Numbered from the stretch's first letter, positions 45,354-55,438 are shown. The stretch is DNA of 64,000 nt from an uncultured Bacteroides sp. (GCA_900755095.1 CAAEFE010000041.1:22712-86711); one strand, 5' to 3'. Notes: generated by a model from the sequence alone, not told the origin. Numbers and translations: made by a program.

Positions 45354-48188
45354 TCATTTTGCACAAACCAATTGATATGTTCCGCTCTGTATCTCTTTCG
45401 GTTCTTTTTCGCCTGGGAGGTAAACGACAGCGGTAGTATTCACCGGAACAGACACGTTTAAAGTGAAAGTCCCATTCTCACAAGTCCAGTCCACATTAAT
45501 GGTACCGTATAAAGTATCATACGACGCTTTGACATATTTCAAATCTCCCACAGGTTGGGGAGCGATGATGAACTTCTGATAACCTTGTTTTGGAGTGGTA
45601 GAAGGACGAATACCGACCAGTGAATTAAAGAACCATTCATCAATCTGTCCCATCATAAAGTGATTCCAGGAAGAACCTTGACGGGGGTCCCACTGCTCGG
45701 TCAAAGTTGTAGCGCCGAATTTTAACAGGAAACCATATCCGGGAGCTTCTTCATGATTGAACATTTTATAAATAAGTTCATGTTCTCCATTACGCGCCAA
45801 TGTCTGAATCAGATAACGGTTGCCCACATCACCGGTAGTCAAACGGTTGCCATGTGCTTCCACATCTTTTATCAGATTCGTGAATACTTTCTCATGCAAA
45901 TCTGCATCCGGTCGGTAGTTACCTTGTTCATCTGCATCCTGCGTCATTTGGAGGAACAACGGAAGCGCATTACTGCATTGGCTTCCTGTACCATATTGTG
46001 CAGTATCTTTATGAAGAAAATATTTATTAAATGCAGCCATTATATCCTGTGCCAACGAAGTATAATAACGAGTGTCAAAGTCATTACCCACCATTTTCGC
46101 GGCTTGTACCAAATACATGACTGTCATGTAATAATGCGCAGTAGCCACCAAAGGAACGGGTGTATTCCGTGAGAATCCCGCACGAAAATCTCCGTAATCA
46201 TACCAGTCTCCCAATCCGAAAGACAGAATACCTTTATCTGCACGAGTCTTGAGATAATCCACGTAACGACGCATATTCGGATAATATTTCTTAATCAATG
46301 AATCGTCTCCATAAGTCTCATAGTACATAAAAGGGAAAATAACCAAAGAACCACCCCACTCCGGAGATTCGGCAAAAGCATCCATACCCGGACCTTCAAA
46401 AATCACGTATTCCGGAGCAGTTGTCGGCATGGCTCCGTTGGAATGTTGTGCATCTACCATATTCTGCATAATCTGCGGAGCGTATGCTGTCAAATCATAG
46501 TTATACAACAAACCCGGACCATTCAGATGTACCTGTTCCAGCCACCCAAGTTTCTCACGATGCGGACAATCCGTAAACACAGACTGCATATTGCTGCGAA
46601 CCGCTTTCTCGATCAATCGATGGGCAGCATTAAATATCCGGTTGGATGATTCGAAAGTGGAAACTTTCTTGGCTGAATTATATACGAAACAGGATTGAAT
46701 ATTCTTTAATACAGGTAACTTCTGCGGATTCTTCTGTCCTTTTAAGACAGCACCCTCTACCTGGATATATCTAAAACCGTAATAAGAGAAACGAGGGTGC
46801 CAGGTTTCATCACCTTCCCCTTTCAGAGTGTATTCGTAATAGTGCTGACGCCCTGTCTGACGCTGATTGCAAGCACCTTCATCCGTTAATGCTTCGGCTA
46901 CAATCAAAGTCACTTTCTGTCCACGTTTACCACGTACTGTTATTTCCGGAAAGCCAGCCAGATTCTGTCCCATATCCAATACAAAAGCAGAAGGATCGAC
47001 TGTTCTTTTGGTCGATATGGAAGCCGATGCTATTTGTTCCGCATTTAGTTTAGTTACCTTTTGAATATCATAACGTTCCATGATTTTCACCGGAGCCGCC
47101 ATCTGTGGACGAAGTATTCCTTTAGGAGCTTCCTGTACGACTACCGGACGCCAGTGACTGTCATCAAAGCCAATCTGATTCCATCCTTTCTGTTCACGAC
47201 GCGCATCATAATCTTCCCCTCCATATATGCAATTGAAGGTTACCGGACTAAAATCATATTTCCAGTCATTATCTGAATGAACTGTCGTACATGTTCCATC
47301 TTCGTAGTTAATAACCAGCTCAAATAAAAGTGTGGGAGGACCAAAACTGATCTGTAATTTGCGATAACGCCCCCCCTGCACATTATAGAATCCATTCCCC
47401 AATAAGATTCCTACGACATTTTCACCACGCCGCAATTGTTCCGTCACATCGTATGTGTTATAGTAAACAGTTTTATCATAATCACTCCACAATGGAGCAA
47501 ACTCACTGTTACCTACCTTTTTGCCATTCAAAGAAAACTCATAGAATCCCAGACCACAAACGTATGCCGTTGCTTCCACTATTTTCTTACCCGGTTTTCG
47601 GTTTGCCGCCCCTTCTGTCGCATCTCCTACCTGGAATGTTCTTCTCAAACAAATACTTTTCTTTGCCAAAGTGTCTACTGCTTCCCAAGCTGCTTTCACT
47701 TCCGGTTTCTTCAACTCTCCACCGTGGAACTTACGCCCTTCCGGTAAATGAGCATTTTGTCGGGTAATAGCTCCAATCCACTGCCCCGAAGATAACCTTT
47801 CGGGTACTGCCCGGAATTTCGCTTCACTGCTCCACTCGGAAGGTGTATCTGTTTCATCCCAAACACGAACGCGCCAACTATAATTAAATGAGTTATCAGG
47901 ACGTATATCTGCCCCCTTTGTAGAAACTAACTGACTCTGCGAAGAATAAACCTTCCCACTATTCCAAACGGAACGCCCTGTAAAAGCCTCCCGAATGTCA
48001 ATCTCATAGGCAGATTGTCGTGTCCCATTTTCCGGCGATTCCATCACCCAGCCCAAACGGGGTGAACCTTCGACCACTACCAGTCCCTCCTGCATCTCAC
48101 AGGTAAGACGACTGATGGTTATATTCTTCGCCTGTACAAAACAAGACAAACAAGTTAGCAATGAAAGAAGAATCTTTTTGAATTTCAT
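45354..48188 (-). CDS. GH78 alpha-L-rhamnosidase
   Basis: The 944-aa product has a signal peptide (1-20) and GH78 domains in order: an Fn3-like domain (about 22-130), jelly-roll (about 185-370), a beta-domain with VLDMGQNLAGFP, an alpha/alpha barrel (about 520-850) with FTDCPHREKLGWLEQ (general-acid Glu), and TTLTEQWDPRQGSSWNH near the C-terminus. It is an inverting enzyme releasing terminal L-rhamnose. RG-II carries rhamnose in side chains A, B and C; the position corresponds to BT1019. It lacks the sialidase domain found on the GH78 at 35908. It is followed by GH28 and preceded by GH143-GH142. Confidence 0.92.
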   Translation of the reverse strand: MKFKKILLSLLTCLSCFVQAKNITISRLTCEMQEGLVVVEGSPRLGWVMESPENGTRQSAYEIDIREAFTGRSVWNSGKVYSSQSQLVSTKGADIRPDNSFNYSWRVRVWDETDTPSEWSSEAKFRAVPERLSSGQWIGAITRQNAHLPEGRKFHGGELKKPEVKAAWEAVDTLAKKSICLRRTFQVGDATEGAANRKPGKKIVEATAYVCGLGFYEFSLNGKKVGNSEFAPLWSDYDKTVYYNTYDVTEQLRRGENVVGILLGNGFYNVQGGRYRKLQISFGPPTLLFELVINYEDGTCTTVHSDNDWKYDFSPVTFNCIYGGEDYDARREQKGWNQIGFDDSHWRPVVVQEAPKGILRPQMAAPVKIMERYDIQKVTKLNAEQIASASISTKRTVDPSAFVLDMGQNLAGFPEITVRGKRGQKVTLIVAEALTDEGACNQRQTGRQHYYEYTLKGEGDETWHPRFSYYGFRYIQVEGAVLKGQKNPQKLPVLKNIQSCFVYNSAKKVSTFESSNRIFNAAHRLIEKAVRSNMQSVFTDCPHREKLGWLEQVHLNGPGLLYNYDLTAYAPQIMQNMVDAQHSNGAMPTTAPEYVIFEGPGMDAFAESPEWGGSLVIFPFMYYETYGDDSLIKKYYPNMRRYVDYLKTRADKGILSFGLGDWYDYGDFRAGFSRNTPVPLVATAHYYMTVMYLVQAAKMVGNDFDTRYYTSLAQDIMAAFNKYFLHKDTAQYGTGSQCSNALPLFLQMTQDADEQGNYRPDADLHEKVFTNLIKDVEAHGNRLTTGDVGNRYLIQTLARNGEHELIYKMFNHEEAPGYGFLLKFGATTLTEQWDPRQGSSWNHFMMGQIDEWFFNSLVGIRPSTTPKQGYQKFIIAPQPVGDLKYVKASYDTLYGTINVDWTCENGTFTLNVSVPVNTTAVVYLPGEKEPKEIQSGTYQLVCAK

Positions 48189-48242
48189 TTTTCAAGTATC
48201 TTTTATTTGTTCGATAAATGGGAATCTAATTCAGACAGAAGA

Positions 48243-48328
48243 ACATAAGAACAAAAAATAAAATAGCAGTTCAATAAGCAATAGAAATAATTTCAAAGCG
48301 CAGCATTTATGTTCTTTTGTTCTTATGT
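48243..48328 (-). repeat. Long-loop inverted repeat between GH143-GH142 and GH78 genes
   Basis: ACATAAGAACAAAA (48243-48256) is perfectly complementary to TTTTGTTCTTATGT (48315-48328). The 58-base loop is long, so termination is uncertain; differential mRNA processing between operon genes is another option. Confidence 0.45.
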
Positions 48329-48341
48329 CTAAAAATAAAGA

Positions 48342-51300
48342 TTATTTGAGTACATTTTCACAAACAATTCTAGTCAATGTATCTGTATGTCCTACTTCCT
48401 TACCATCTACAAAAATGCGTAATCCTTTTCCGCAATGATAACGATCACCATTCTTATCCCAAAGAATCGTCAGATTATGACCGTGATATAATACATTATC
48501 CAAACAGAACCAATCCCATTTGTCGGCAGGAATTAAGGGGTTCACTTCAATCGTATTATCCAAACGTGGACGAAGTCCGATCAGTCCTGTAATTATCAAG
48601 TCGTTGAAAGTGGAATGGTTATAATAACGGCTACGTTCCTGATCTCCTTTCAGCCAATAACCGGTCACCTCATCTAAATATTCACCAATATAGGGACGAC
48701 CACGATGGTACTGTGATTCCACATACAATTCCATCTGACGGAAATATACACTGTCAGACAATACAGTCTGCGGATAATTATTCATAAAGTTAGCCATTGC
48801 TGTCAATGTCTGTGCGGAAGCAAACGGCCAGATAGCACCGTCCCACTCACACTTGCCTACTCCACGTGTACGGAATTCCGGATGACGACGTTCTGCAGTT
48901 GTCAGTCCATAAGGAGCAGAAAAGCCTTTTGCATCCATTATTTCCTTCCAGGCAATTTCATACTTTTGGGTGGTATCCGGCAGGTTGAAATACCAGGGAA
49001 TATATCCGATTGCTTCACGCACATTCGCAGAAGAGTCCATACGCATCGTTTCAAAAAACTGATGACGTTTATTCCACAATTCATTTTCTACCAGATTTTT
49101 CAGAGTATCTGCTCTCATGCCATATTTCATAGCCATCCCCTCATCACCGGAAAGAATTCCTATACATGAAAGTGCTTTAGCATTGCCATACATATAGCTA
49201 TTGATTGTCGGCCGGGCATATTTCTTCCTCCGTCCACCACTGATTGATTCTTCCATACCATCCTGTACGTCACCCTGCCAATACAATCCGTTCTTCAAAC
49301 GGTTCGTACGTTCCCAACGCTGGTATTCGGTTTCCAGATCTTTCTTCATATCCAGCATATAGTCCTTATCACCATCTACCATGTAACGAGCCAAAACAGC
49401 ATCTGCATTCCATGAGCTGAACTTATCCATTTTCTTCATCGGACCGCCATCATTGCCACGATACCATGTATGAATAATCTGATCCAAATATTTCGGATCA
49501 CGCAACCAACGGCTTTCATAAATGTGATGTCCAATTGCACAAGCAATCAAATTATATTTATCTGAATAAGAACGCTGAACGAGAAACTCGGTCATGCCAT
49601 AGCCTACAGGAGTCTCCTTGATATGCTTACGGATTGACCACCAACGATAATAATACATTTCTTCAAAGTTATGTTGCGGACACTCGAACAAAGGAATATT
49701 TTCCTCCATCCATTCCGAAGCCTTTGCATTGGGAATTGCCTGAACAATATTTTCGTCTTCCATACCGTTGAAATAGTCTGCATAATGACTGAAGTCAGCA
49801 TACTTTAAAAAAGCAGAAGACGCATCCTTATCTGTAGAAGATGTTTTCACATTGGCAATGCCATATTCAGCCAATGGATCTTGTGCACCTGCATTCGGCA
49901 GATCATACGTCTGATCGGCAGGAGTATCTACAGTCGGAAATGTACGAGGTACGCCAGTACGGAATACGATTCGCTCCACAGCAGCCACGGGCGCATAGAA
50001 CATACGCAACCCTACTCTCTTGCCATCTACATATACTTGAATATTACGATCAACAGTAGAAAGGACTGCTTCTACATGATAAACCTTTCCTGCTTCATAT
50101 TTCATCATATTTGCAAACCGGGAGCCGCCTTTCAATCGAAAAATGCCATCATCAGTAAGTTCTATACGGGAACAGGCTATTCCATTCTCATCCAGAAATT
50201 CAATCTGGAGTGTGCCTTTATTATTCTGGCCGGCTTTCAAATCAAATGATACTTTCAATTCTTTAGAAGCCGGAATTTTACGTTCCACTTTGGCATAATC
50301 AAACGGATCTTTATCCTGCAACTTCAACCATTGATCCTCCAAAGAAACAGGAGCCCAAACCGGAGAATAAATATTCCAGTCAGTCAGTTCCGCAATTGAT
50401 TTATTTTTAGAGAAATCATCATCCGCATGTGCTGAAGCATTTATTTCCACCGGGACAGGAATACGGGAAATCCACATATCTTCCTTGTTCACACTGTAAG
50501 AAACCCACAAATCACCATCGGCAGGTACCCCATTGCCTTCCTGAATACCACGTGGATATTGAGGACCGTATGATTTATAATTTCCTCCATAACGCATGGG
50601 AGTGATTTCACCATGCACCAGATTCAATGTTGTATATTCCAATCCATCTTTACTCAAAGATATAGCCAGCGGCCAACGAAATTCCGACGGATTATATACA
50701 GTAGCGTATGTACCATCACTTAAACGCTGTCCCCAAATTTTCGCGTTGCTATTAACGAAACCTTTTGCACGAAGCACAGGCTCTGCCCAAGTATGTCCGC
50801 CATCCTCACTGATAGAGGTAAGCGCATGTTTCCAAAGACTGGCAATACGTCCATCCGGCAATGTATAACAATTGAATGCTTTGTATCCTTTCTTCAGCGG
50901 GAGAATAGGATCTTCACGGTCGGCTTCTTCCACCCACTGCATCATATACAGCGGATTGTCAAGAATTTCCTGGCAAGCCTTCACAAACTCACGATCCTTG
51001 CTTTTCTTAAAATACGGATAATCAGTATTCTTTTCATTAAATCCATGATTATAATAAATGAAATAGATCGGTCCGTAAGAACCGTCTTTCTTTATTTCAC
51101 GAACCACCCGGCCAATACCGTTTCCATCATTGGGATCATCTTTTTTATCCAAAGCAACTCCATAATTTCCCATTGTAATCAGCTTGCCGGATTTAGAAAC
51201 ATAGAATCCGACACGCTGGTGCATAATGGCAATCAGATCTTTGGCCTGCACACCCGGACGAGACTCTTTGGTGTATCCATCGGGAACTTGATAAGGAGGA

Positions 51301-51662
51301 AACACAATTTCCGGATTTGTCCAGCGATATCCATCCTTCGATGTCATCAGAAAAGTCTGTGAAGGCGGTACGTGTTCGTCAGAAGGATCTGCCAGGTATT
51401 GATAGAAAAACTGTCCATTCCAATAAGCCAGCATCGGCTGATGATTATACGTCCATCCATTGCCGTTCGAAGCATCGGGATGTTCACGATTGGCACGTAC
51501 CAACTGAATGTTATGTACTCCGACTACCGGAGACAGTTGTCCGTCGTGACAAGCAGGGTTCGATAATTCTTTTCCTGTATAATGAATTCTATCTTGTGCA
51601 AAGGCTGTAGTAGTCAACCAACCGGCAGCCAGTACAAAAAGAATTTTAGCAGAGTTGTTCAT
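48342..51662 (-). CDS. GH143-GH142 dual enzyme (Dha hydrolase plus beta-L-arabinofuranosidase)
   Basis: The 1106-aa product has a signal peptide (1-22). Residues about 25-410 form a five-bladed-type propeller (SQTFLMTSKDGYRW, SRPGVQAKDLIAIMHQRVGFYVSKSGK, SLWKHALTSISEDGGHTW). A LamG-like sandwich spans about 425-590 (KVSFDLKAGQNNKGTLQIEFLD). An alpha/alpha barrel spans about 640-1106 (EECISG-like EESISGGRRKK, GYWLKGDQERSRYYNHSTFNDL). The order and size match BT1020, the enzyme that defined GH143 (cleaving 2-keto-3-deoxy-lyxo-heptulosaric acid) and GH142 (removing the terminal beta-L-arabinofuranose); both units occur in RG-II side chain D. Assignment is by recalled architecture and gene order. 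Confidence 0.88.
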   Translation of the reverse strand: MNNSAKILFVLAAGWLTTTAFAQDRIHYTGKELSNPACHDGQLSPVVGVHNIQLVRANREHPDASNGNGWTYNHQPMLAYWNGQFFYQYLADPSDEHVPPSQTFLMTSKDGYRWTNPEIVFPPYQVPDGYTKESRPGVQAKDLIAIMHQRVGFYVSKSGKLITMGNYGVALDKKDDPNDGNGIGRVVREIKKDGSYGPIYFIYYNHGFNEKNTDYPYFKKSKDREFVKACQEILDNPLYMMQWVEEADREDPILPLKKGYKAFNCYTLPDGRIASLWKHALTSISEDGGHTWAEPVLRAKGFVNSNAKIWGQRLSDGTYATVYNPSEFRWPLAISLSKDGLEYTTLNLVHGEITPMRYGGNYKSYGPQYPRGIQEGNGVPADGDLWVSYSVNKEDMWISRIPVPVEINASAHADDDFSKNKSIAELTDWNIYSPVWAPVSLEDQWLKLQDKDPFDYAKVERKIPASKELKVSFDLKAGQNNKGTLQIEFLDENGIACSRIELTDDGIFRLKGGSRFANMMKYEAGKVYHVEAVLSTVDRNIQVYVDGKRVGLRMFYAPVAAVERIVFRTGVPRTFPTVDTPADQTYDLPNAGAQDPLAEYGIANVKTSSTDKDASSAFLKYADFSHYADYFNGMEDENIVQAIPNAKASEWMEENIPLFECPQHNFEEMYYYRWWSIRKHIKETPVGYGMTEFLVQRSYSDKYNLIACAIGHHIYESRWLRDPKYLDQIIHTWYRGNDGGPMKKMDKFSSWNADAVLARYMVDGDKDYMLDMKKDLETEYQRWERTNRLKNGLYWQGDVQDGMEESISGGRRKKYARPTINSYMYGNAKALSCIGILSGDEGMAMKYGMRADTLKNLVENELWNKRHQFFETMRMDSSANVREAIGYIPWYFNLPDTTQKYEIAWKEIMDAKGFSAPYGLTTAERRHPEFRTRGVGKCEWDGAIWPFASAQTLTAMANFMNNYPQTVLSDSVYFRQMELYVESQYHRGRPYIGEYLDEVTGYWLKGDQERSRYYNHSTFNDLIITGLIGLRPRLDNTIEVNPLIPADKWDWFCLDNVLYHGHNLTILWDKNGDRYHCGKGLRIFVDGKEVGHTDTLTRIVCENVLK

Positions 51663-51693
51663 GATTTATTCTGATTTAAAATTGTTTCTGGGT

Positions 51694-52617
51694 TTATTTC
51701 TTTTCTTCCAGCAATGTTTTTACGACTGATTCCGGAGCCGTAAATATGGTTCCATGCTTATGCCCTACAGGGATGCTTACCTCTTCTGTTACATCTGTAA
51801 AGTTCCGGAAATCCTTCGTACGCATAGCGCCATATATTTTTTTCTTATATACATCAAAATAGATTAGATAATCGTCTCCCACTTTCTCTACAGACGGTCC
51901 TTCTACAAAGGATTCAGTGAAAGGTTGGGATGCGGGCGAATAAGGACCGGTCATAGAATCGGAAAAAGCGATTTTCAGATTACGTTCCGGTCGGGTGTTA
52001 TCCTTGAGTACCATTACATAGTCATTCTTTGCCCGTTTCACGATAACGGCATCAATGGTACTGAATCCCGGATCATACAAAAGTTTTGCTTTCGAGACGG
52101 TTTTAAAATCTTTTGTAGTGATATAGTATAAACGATGATTATTATTCTCTTCTTCTATCCCCTTTTCGAAACGCCCGGGAACACAGGAAGCCCATACGAC
52201 CATAAACTGATCGTTCTCGTCGTCATAGAAAATTTCCGGAGCCCATACATTAATAGTAGTCGGTTCGTCTGCCATTACAGGAATCATCTGTTGTTCCGAC
52301 CAATGGATCAGATCTTTGGAATGTGCGTAGCCAAATCCTAAATCACCTTTCCAACTTGTAGTCCAGACCAAATGGTAGGTTCCATCCGGAGTACGTACCA
52401 TCGAGGGATCCCGCATGAGCTGGTGCTGTCCCAGTTCCGGCTTTAGCCAAACTCCCGGAATACTGTCCCAGTGAATTCCGTCCTCACTATATAAGTATCT
52501 CAACCCCTCATCAGCCGGTTCATGAAACGAAGTGAACATGTAGTAGTCTTTGTTCCCCCCACAAGAAGCCAGAAACAAAAGACTTATTGCGGCTAATGTA
52601 TTTCTTAACTTTTTCAT
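51694..52617 (-). CDS. GH43-family glycosidase, lipoprotein
   Basis: The 307-aa product has a lipobox (LASC, C19) and a five-bladed propeller of GH43. The catalytic set is visible: D70 in LMRDPSM (general base), D189 in STIDAVI (pKa modulator) and E239 in FVEGPS (general acid); WAPEIF (about 125-130) is also typical. It matches BT1021 in position, placed in my memory in subfamily 18 as an arabinofuranosidase of RG-II. Single-domain, without a carbohydrate-binding module. It is preceded by a promoterless 205-base gap that contains a terminator hairpin and followed by GH143-GH142 after 31 bases. Confidence 0.9.
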   Translation of the reverse strand: MKKLRNTLAAISLLFLASCGGNKDYYMFTSFHEPADEGLRYLYSEDGIHWDSIPGVWLKPELGQHQLMRDPSMVRTPDGTYHLVWTTSWKGDLGFGYAHSKDLIHWSEQQMIPVMADEPTTINVWAPEIFYDDENDQFMVVWASCVPGRFEKGIEEENNNHRLYYITTKDFKTVSKAKLLYDPGFSTIDAVIVKRAKNDYVMVLKDNTRPERNLKIAFSDSMTGPYSPASQPFTESFVEGPSVEKVGDDYLIYFDVYKKKIYGAMRTKDFRNFTDVTEEVSIPVGHKHGTIFTAPESVVKTLLEEKK

Positions 52618-52723
52618 TTCTATATTCTATATTTGTATCTTTTATACAGAGGAGACGATGGAAAGCGCCGTTTGTACTCAAATATACTAGAAGAATCAAT
52701 AGATTCAAAATTTATATACGATA

Positions 52724-52750
52724 AAAGGGCGACTCTCCGAGCCACCCTTT
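52724..52750 (-). terminator. Terminator after the DUF3826 gene
   Basis: On the minus strand AAAGGGTGGCTC and GAGTCGCCCTTT form a 12-pair stem with two G-U pairs and a 3-base loop, then TTTATC. It lies about 72 bases past the DUF3826 stop and would limit read-through to the GH43 gene. Confidence 0.65.
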
Positions 52751-52822
52751 CCACCATCAAACAAACTAACCATTTACAATGGGAAAGAATTTCACTTCTT
52801 TTTATAGTATCTTATTTTTTAA

Positions 52823-53491
52823 TTATATAGAACCTCCACGGGCTTTTATACGTTTATACCATTCCTCTCGTTCTTTCTTCAGGTCATATCCACGTTTAGC
52901 CAGATAGTTGTTGATACGTCCTTTGTATTTTCCGAAAGCAGCGTGTTTCTTATTCGAATTTTCTGCATCCAACGCAAATTCACGGGCCTCTATCAACCAA
53001 GCATAAATTTGAGCTTTTTCTTCTTCTTTCAAAGTAGGAATCATGTCCAGATGTGAGTCATAAGTCACTTTTACTACTCCATAAGTCATGCCATCTTTAA
53101 CAGCTTCTATTTGCTTTTCATCAAGAAAGAGAGATAAATTGGCAGGAAAAGCGAAATGTGAACGATATAGTGCCGCATCTTTTTCATTTTCCGCAGCTTT
53201 CAAAGCTTCATTTTTAGCCTCACCAGTCAACCCGGATTCTTTTACTTTCTTGACTTTCGCATCCCGTACCTCATAAATATCATTTAATTCGAAGTAACGA
53301 TTGGCTATGACATTGCGAACATCTTCGGCTATTTTCGCATCTGTAAGTCCGAGTTTATCAACGATCTTTTGTGATCGGCCGACAATAGACTTTACATATT
53401 CAGGATCACGATTCTCTTTATTTAAGTCGACTGCCTGCGCAGACATCCAACCGGAAATAAAAAGCAATGATAGTATCAGTATCTTTTTCAT
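52823..53491 (-). CDS. DUF3826 secreted protein
   Basis: The 222-aa product has a signal peptide (1-20, ending AQA). A helical DUF3826 domain follows: KIVDKLGLTDAKIAEDVRNVIANRYFELNDIY, FLDEKQIEAVKDGMTYG, IPTLKEEEKAQIYAWLIEAREFALDAENSNKKHAAFGKYKGRINNYLAKRGYD. No catalytic motif is obvious. The same family appears as the C-terminal part of the methylesterase-like protein at 41842. It starts 2 bases past the PL1 stop, so it is co-translated with the lyase and probably helps pectin degradation by binding substrate or partner enzymes. Function is unestablished; the position matches about BT1022. Confidence 0.88.
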   Translation of the reverse strand: MKKILILSLLFISGWMSAQAVDLNKENRDPEYVKSIVGRSQKIVDKLGLTDAKIAEDVRNVIANRYFELNDIYEVRDAKVKKVKESGLTGEAKNEALKAAENEKDAALYRSHFAFPANLSLFLDEKQIEAVKDGMTYGVVKVTYDSHLDMIPTLKEEEKAQIYAWLIEAREFALDAENSNKKHAAFGKYKGRINNYLAKRGYDLKKEREEWYKRIKARGGSI

Positions 53492-53493
53492 AA

Positions 53494-55233
53494 TTACATT
53501 AATTTTCCTTTTTCAGCCAATGTATCGTAGTTGTTCTTCATATCTCTCCAATCTACTTTATGCTTTGTGCTGATACCGTTGATATATTTTTCAATATTCG
53601 TATATCCGTCACCAGTACAGTCTTTATTGGCATCACTCGGATCGTTCGGATTTAATCCGTTAGCAATTTCCCATTCGTCCGGCATACCATCTTTGTCTGT
53701 ATCAACATAAGGAGTACCTTTGTATTCAGGATAACCACCCATCTGGCGAACATCAGTAATAATACCCTGCTTATAAGAATCTTTCGGCAAACGACGATAC
53801 TTGAACTGTCCGTCTTCCCCCATTGACTTAGGAGACAAACCTGTCAAGTCACCATAAGCGTCTTTAGGAAGTTTCTTTTCATAATAAGGAATACCTGTTC
53901 TTACTTCTTCAATCACACGTTCGTCAACAATATCACGACAAGGAATATTCGCACCTACATGTTTCAATACATAGTCATAAGCATCTTTAGCCCCCATGAT
54001 ATTGATATACGGCATCTCGAACGGCTTATAGCTACGCATGTATTCAGTATATCCGTCAGTGTTCGGTTGAGTTTCAATCTGAATACCGCCATTCCAGTTG
54101 TCTTTAGTTATTTCAGGATAGCCTTCCATTATATTTCCGTCGGCATATACTCGCCCATATTCTTTATGATCCAGCTTACTACGTCCTGCTTCCGGTTTCA
54201 AGATACGATGTCCTACATTGGAATCCTTAGGAGTAGCAGGTCCCGGTTTGTAGTAGTTGTTAATCATATTGAACATAGCGGTATAATCACCACCATCAGA
54301 AGAACGGTGCACCCAATTGAATACTACATTATTAACGAAATTGAATATGCCATTCCAACCGATAGAAGGATTACGTCCGGAGTTACTAGCCCAAAGGTTA
54401 CGGGCAAATGCACAATTCTCACCACCTAACGTGCTACCAAACGCATGATTGTATGTATCCAACGCTTTTGCCGAGATAGTATTTTGAATAGTTACGTTTA
54501 CAGTAGGAAGTTTCAAGTCTTTGCTTTCATATTGTCCTTCACTCGGGTCGTACATGTGGCGATAGAAAGAAATGTTTTCATCCAATCCCCATGTACAGGA
54601 ACAGTGGTCGATCATTATATTACCAACAGGATTACCTCCGAAAGAGTCATCGCGATGCCATACTTTCGTTTCTCCACGACGGAAACGCATATGACGTACA
54701 ACAACATCATGTGTGTCTACCCAAAATGACTCGCCGGCAATACAAACACCGTCTCCCGGAGCTGTTTGCCCTGCAATGGTTACATAGGGAGCACGGACGA
54801 TAATCGGAGATTCCAGACGGATGATACCGGCAACATTGAACACAATAATACGTGCACCGCCAGTTTCACATGCCTCACGGAAAGAGCCCGGTCCACGATC
54901 ATTCAGATTTGTAACAGTTATCACTTTGCCGCCACGGCCACCGAAACTATACATACCACCACCTTCGGCACCTGGGAATGAAGGGATATCAGCCTGCGGC
55001 AAATCGTACGGACGACCAGCCCAAGGAATATATGGACGTCCTTCCTTCGCTTCTTTCTGCACTATTGGAAGTGCCTTCGCCCATGCTTCATCAGAGCGCT
55101 TCCGCTCTTCAGTCATCATCTTTGTATAATTTTCTTTGGCTTCGCCGGTTATTTGTGGGTATTGCGCCCATGCAACGGTCGGAGTCAACATTGTTGCAGC
55201 AAAAACTGCTAAAAGTACCTGTTTCTTCTTCAT
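53494..55233 (-). CDS. PL1 pectate lyase with calcium-binding C-terminal motif
   Basis: The 579-aa product has a signal peptide (1-24). Residues about 85-430 form a right-handed beta-helix of PL1: FPGAEGGGMYSFGGRGGKVITVTNL, PGSFREACE, VTIAGQTAPGDGVCI, DVVVRHMRFRRG and IMIDHCSCTWGLDENISFY. Near the end (about 505-550) there is a thrombospondin-type-3/EF-hand-like calcium motif, DTDKDGMPDEWEIANGLNP and NKDCTGDGYTNIEKY. It eliminates alpha-1,4-galacturonan, leaving unsaturated ends for the GH105 enzyme. It matches BT1023. It is separated from susD by a terminator and has its own promoter. Confidence 0.92.
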   Translation of the reverse strand: MKKKQVLLAVFAATMLTPTVAWAQYPQITGEAKENYTKMMTEERKRSDEAWAKALPIVQKEAKEGRPYIPWAGRPYDLPQADIPSFPGAEGGGMYSFGGRGGKVITVTNLNDRGPGSFREACETGGARIIVFNVAGIIRLESPIIVRAPYVTIAGQTAPGDGVCIAGESFWVDTHDVVVRHMRFRRGETKVWHRDDSFGGNPVGNIMIDHCSCTWGLDENISFYRHMYDPSEGQYESKDLKLPTVNVTIQNTISAKALDTYNHAFGSTLGGENCAFARNLWASNSGRNPSIGWNGIFNFVNNVVFNWVHRSSDGGDYTAMFNMINNYYKPGPATPKDSNVGHRILKPEAGRSKLDHKEYGRVYADGNIMEGYPEITKDNWNGGIQIETQPNTDGYTEYMRSYKPFEMPYINIMGAKDAYDYVLKHVGANIPCRDIVDERVIEEVRTGIPYYEKKLPKDAYGDLTGLSPKSMGEDGQFKYRRLPKDSYKQGIITDVRQMGGYPEYKGTPYVDTDKDGMPDEWEIANGLNPNDPSDANKDCTGDGYTNIEKYINGISTKHKVDWRDMKNNYDTLAEKGKLM

Positions 55234-55262
55234 TTTTATTTGGTTTTGTGAAGTTGTTAATT

Positions 55263-55270
55263 CAAAAATA
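55263..55270 (-). promoter_or_regulatory. -7 element before the PL1 gene
   Basis: The minus strand reads TATTTTTG (TAnnTTTG), 29 bases upstream of the PL1 ATG and downstream of the susD terminator, implying independent transcription of the enzyme genes. No clear -33 TTTG. Confidence 0.55.
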
Positions 55271-55363
55271 CAATAATAAGACGAAAGAAGAAAAGATTTG
55301 TAATCAGTAGAACAGAATTTATTATCCTAAATATGTTTTTCCCTCATAACCCATATTCCTATC

Positions 55364-55414
55364 AAAAAAATAACGTCTCCAATCCTCTCATTCAAGAGAT
55401 ATTAGAGACGTTAT
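55364..55414 (-). terminator. Intrinsic terminator between susD and PL1
   Basis: On the minus strand a 14-pair stem (ATAACGTCTCTAAT with ATTGGAGACGTTAT, one G-U pair) closes a loop that contains an inner CTCTTGAATGAGAG hairpin. It is followed directly by TTTTTTTGATAGG. This is a canonical intrinsic terminator 25 bases after the susD stop. Confidence 0.85.
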
Positions 55415-55438
55415 CAAGATAAATCAGATATTATAAAT

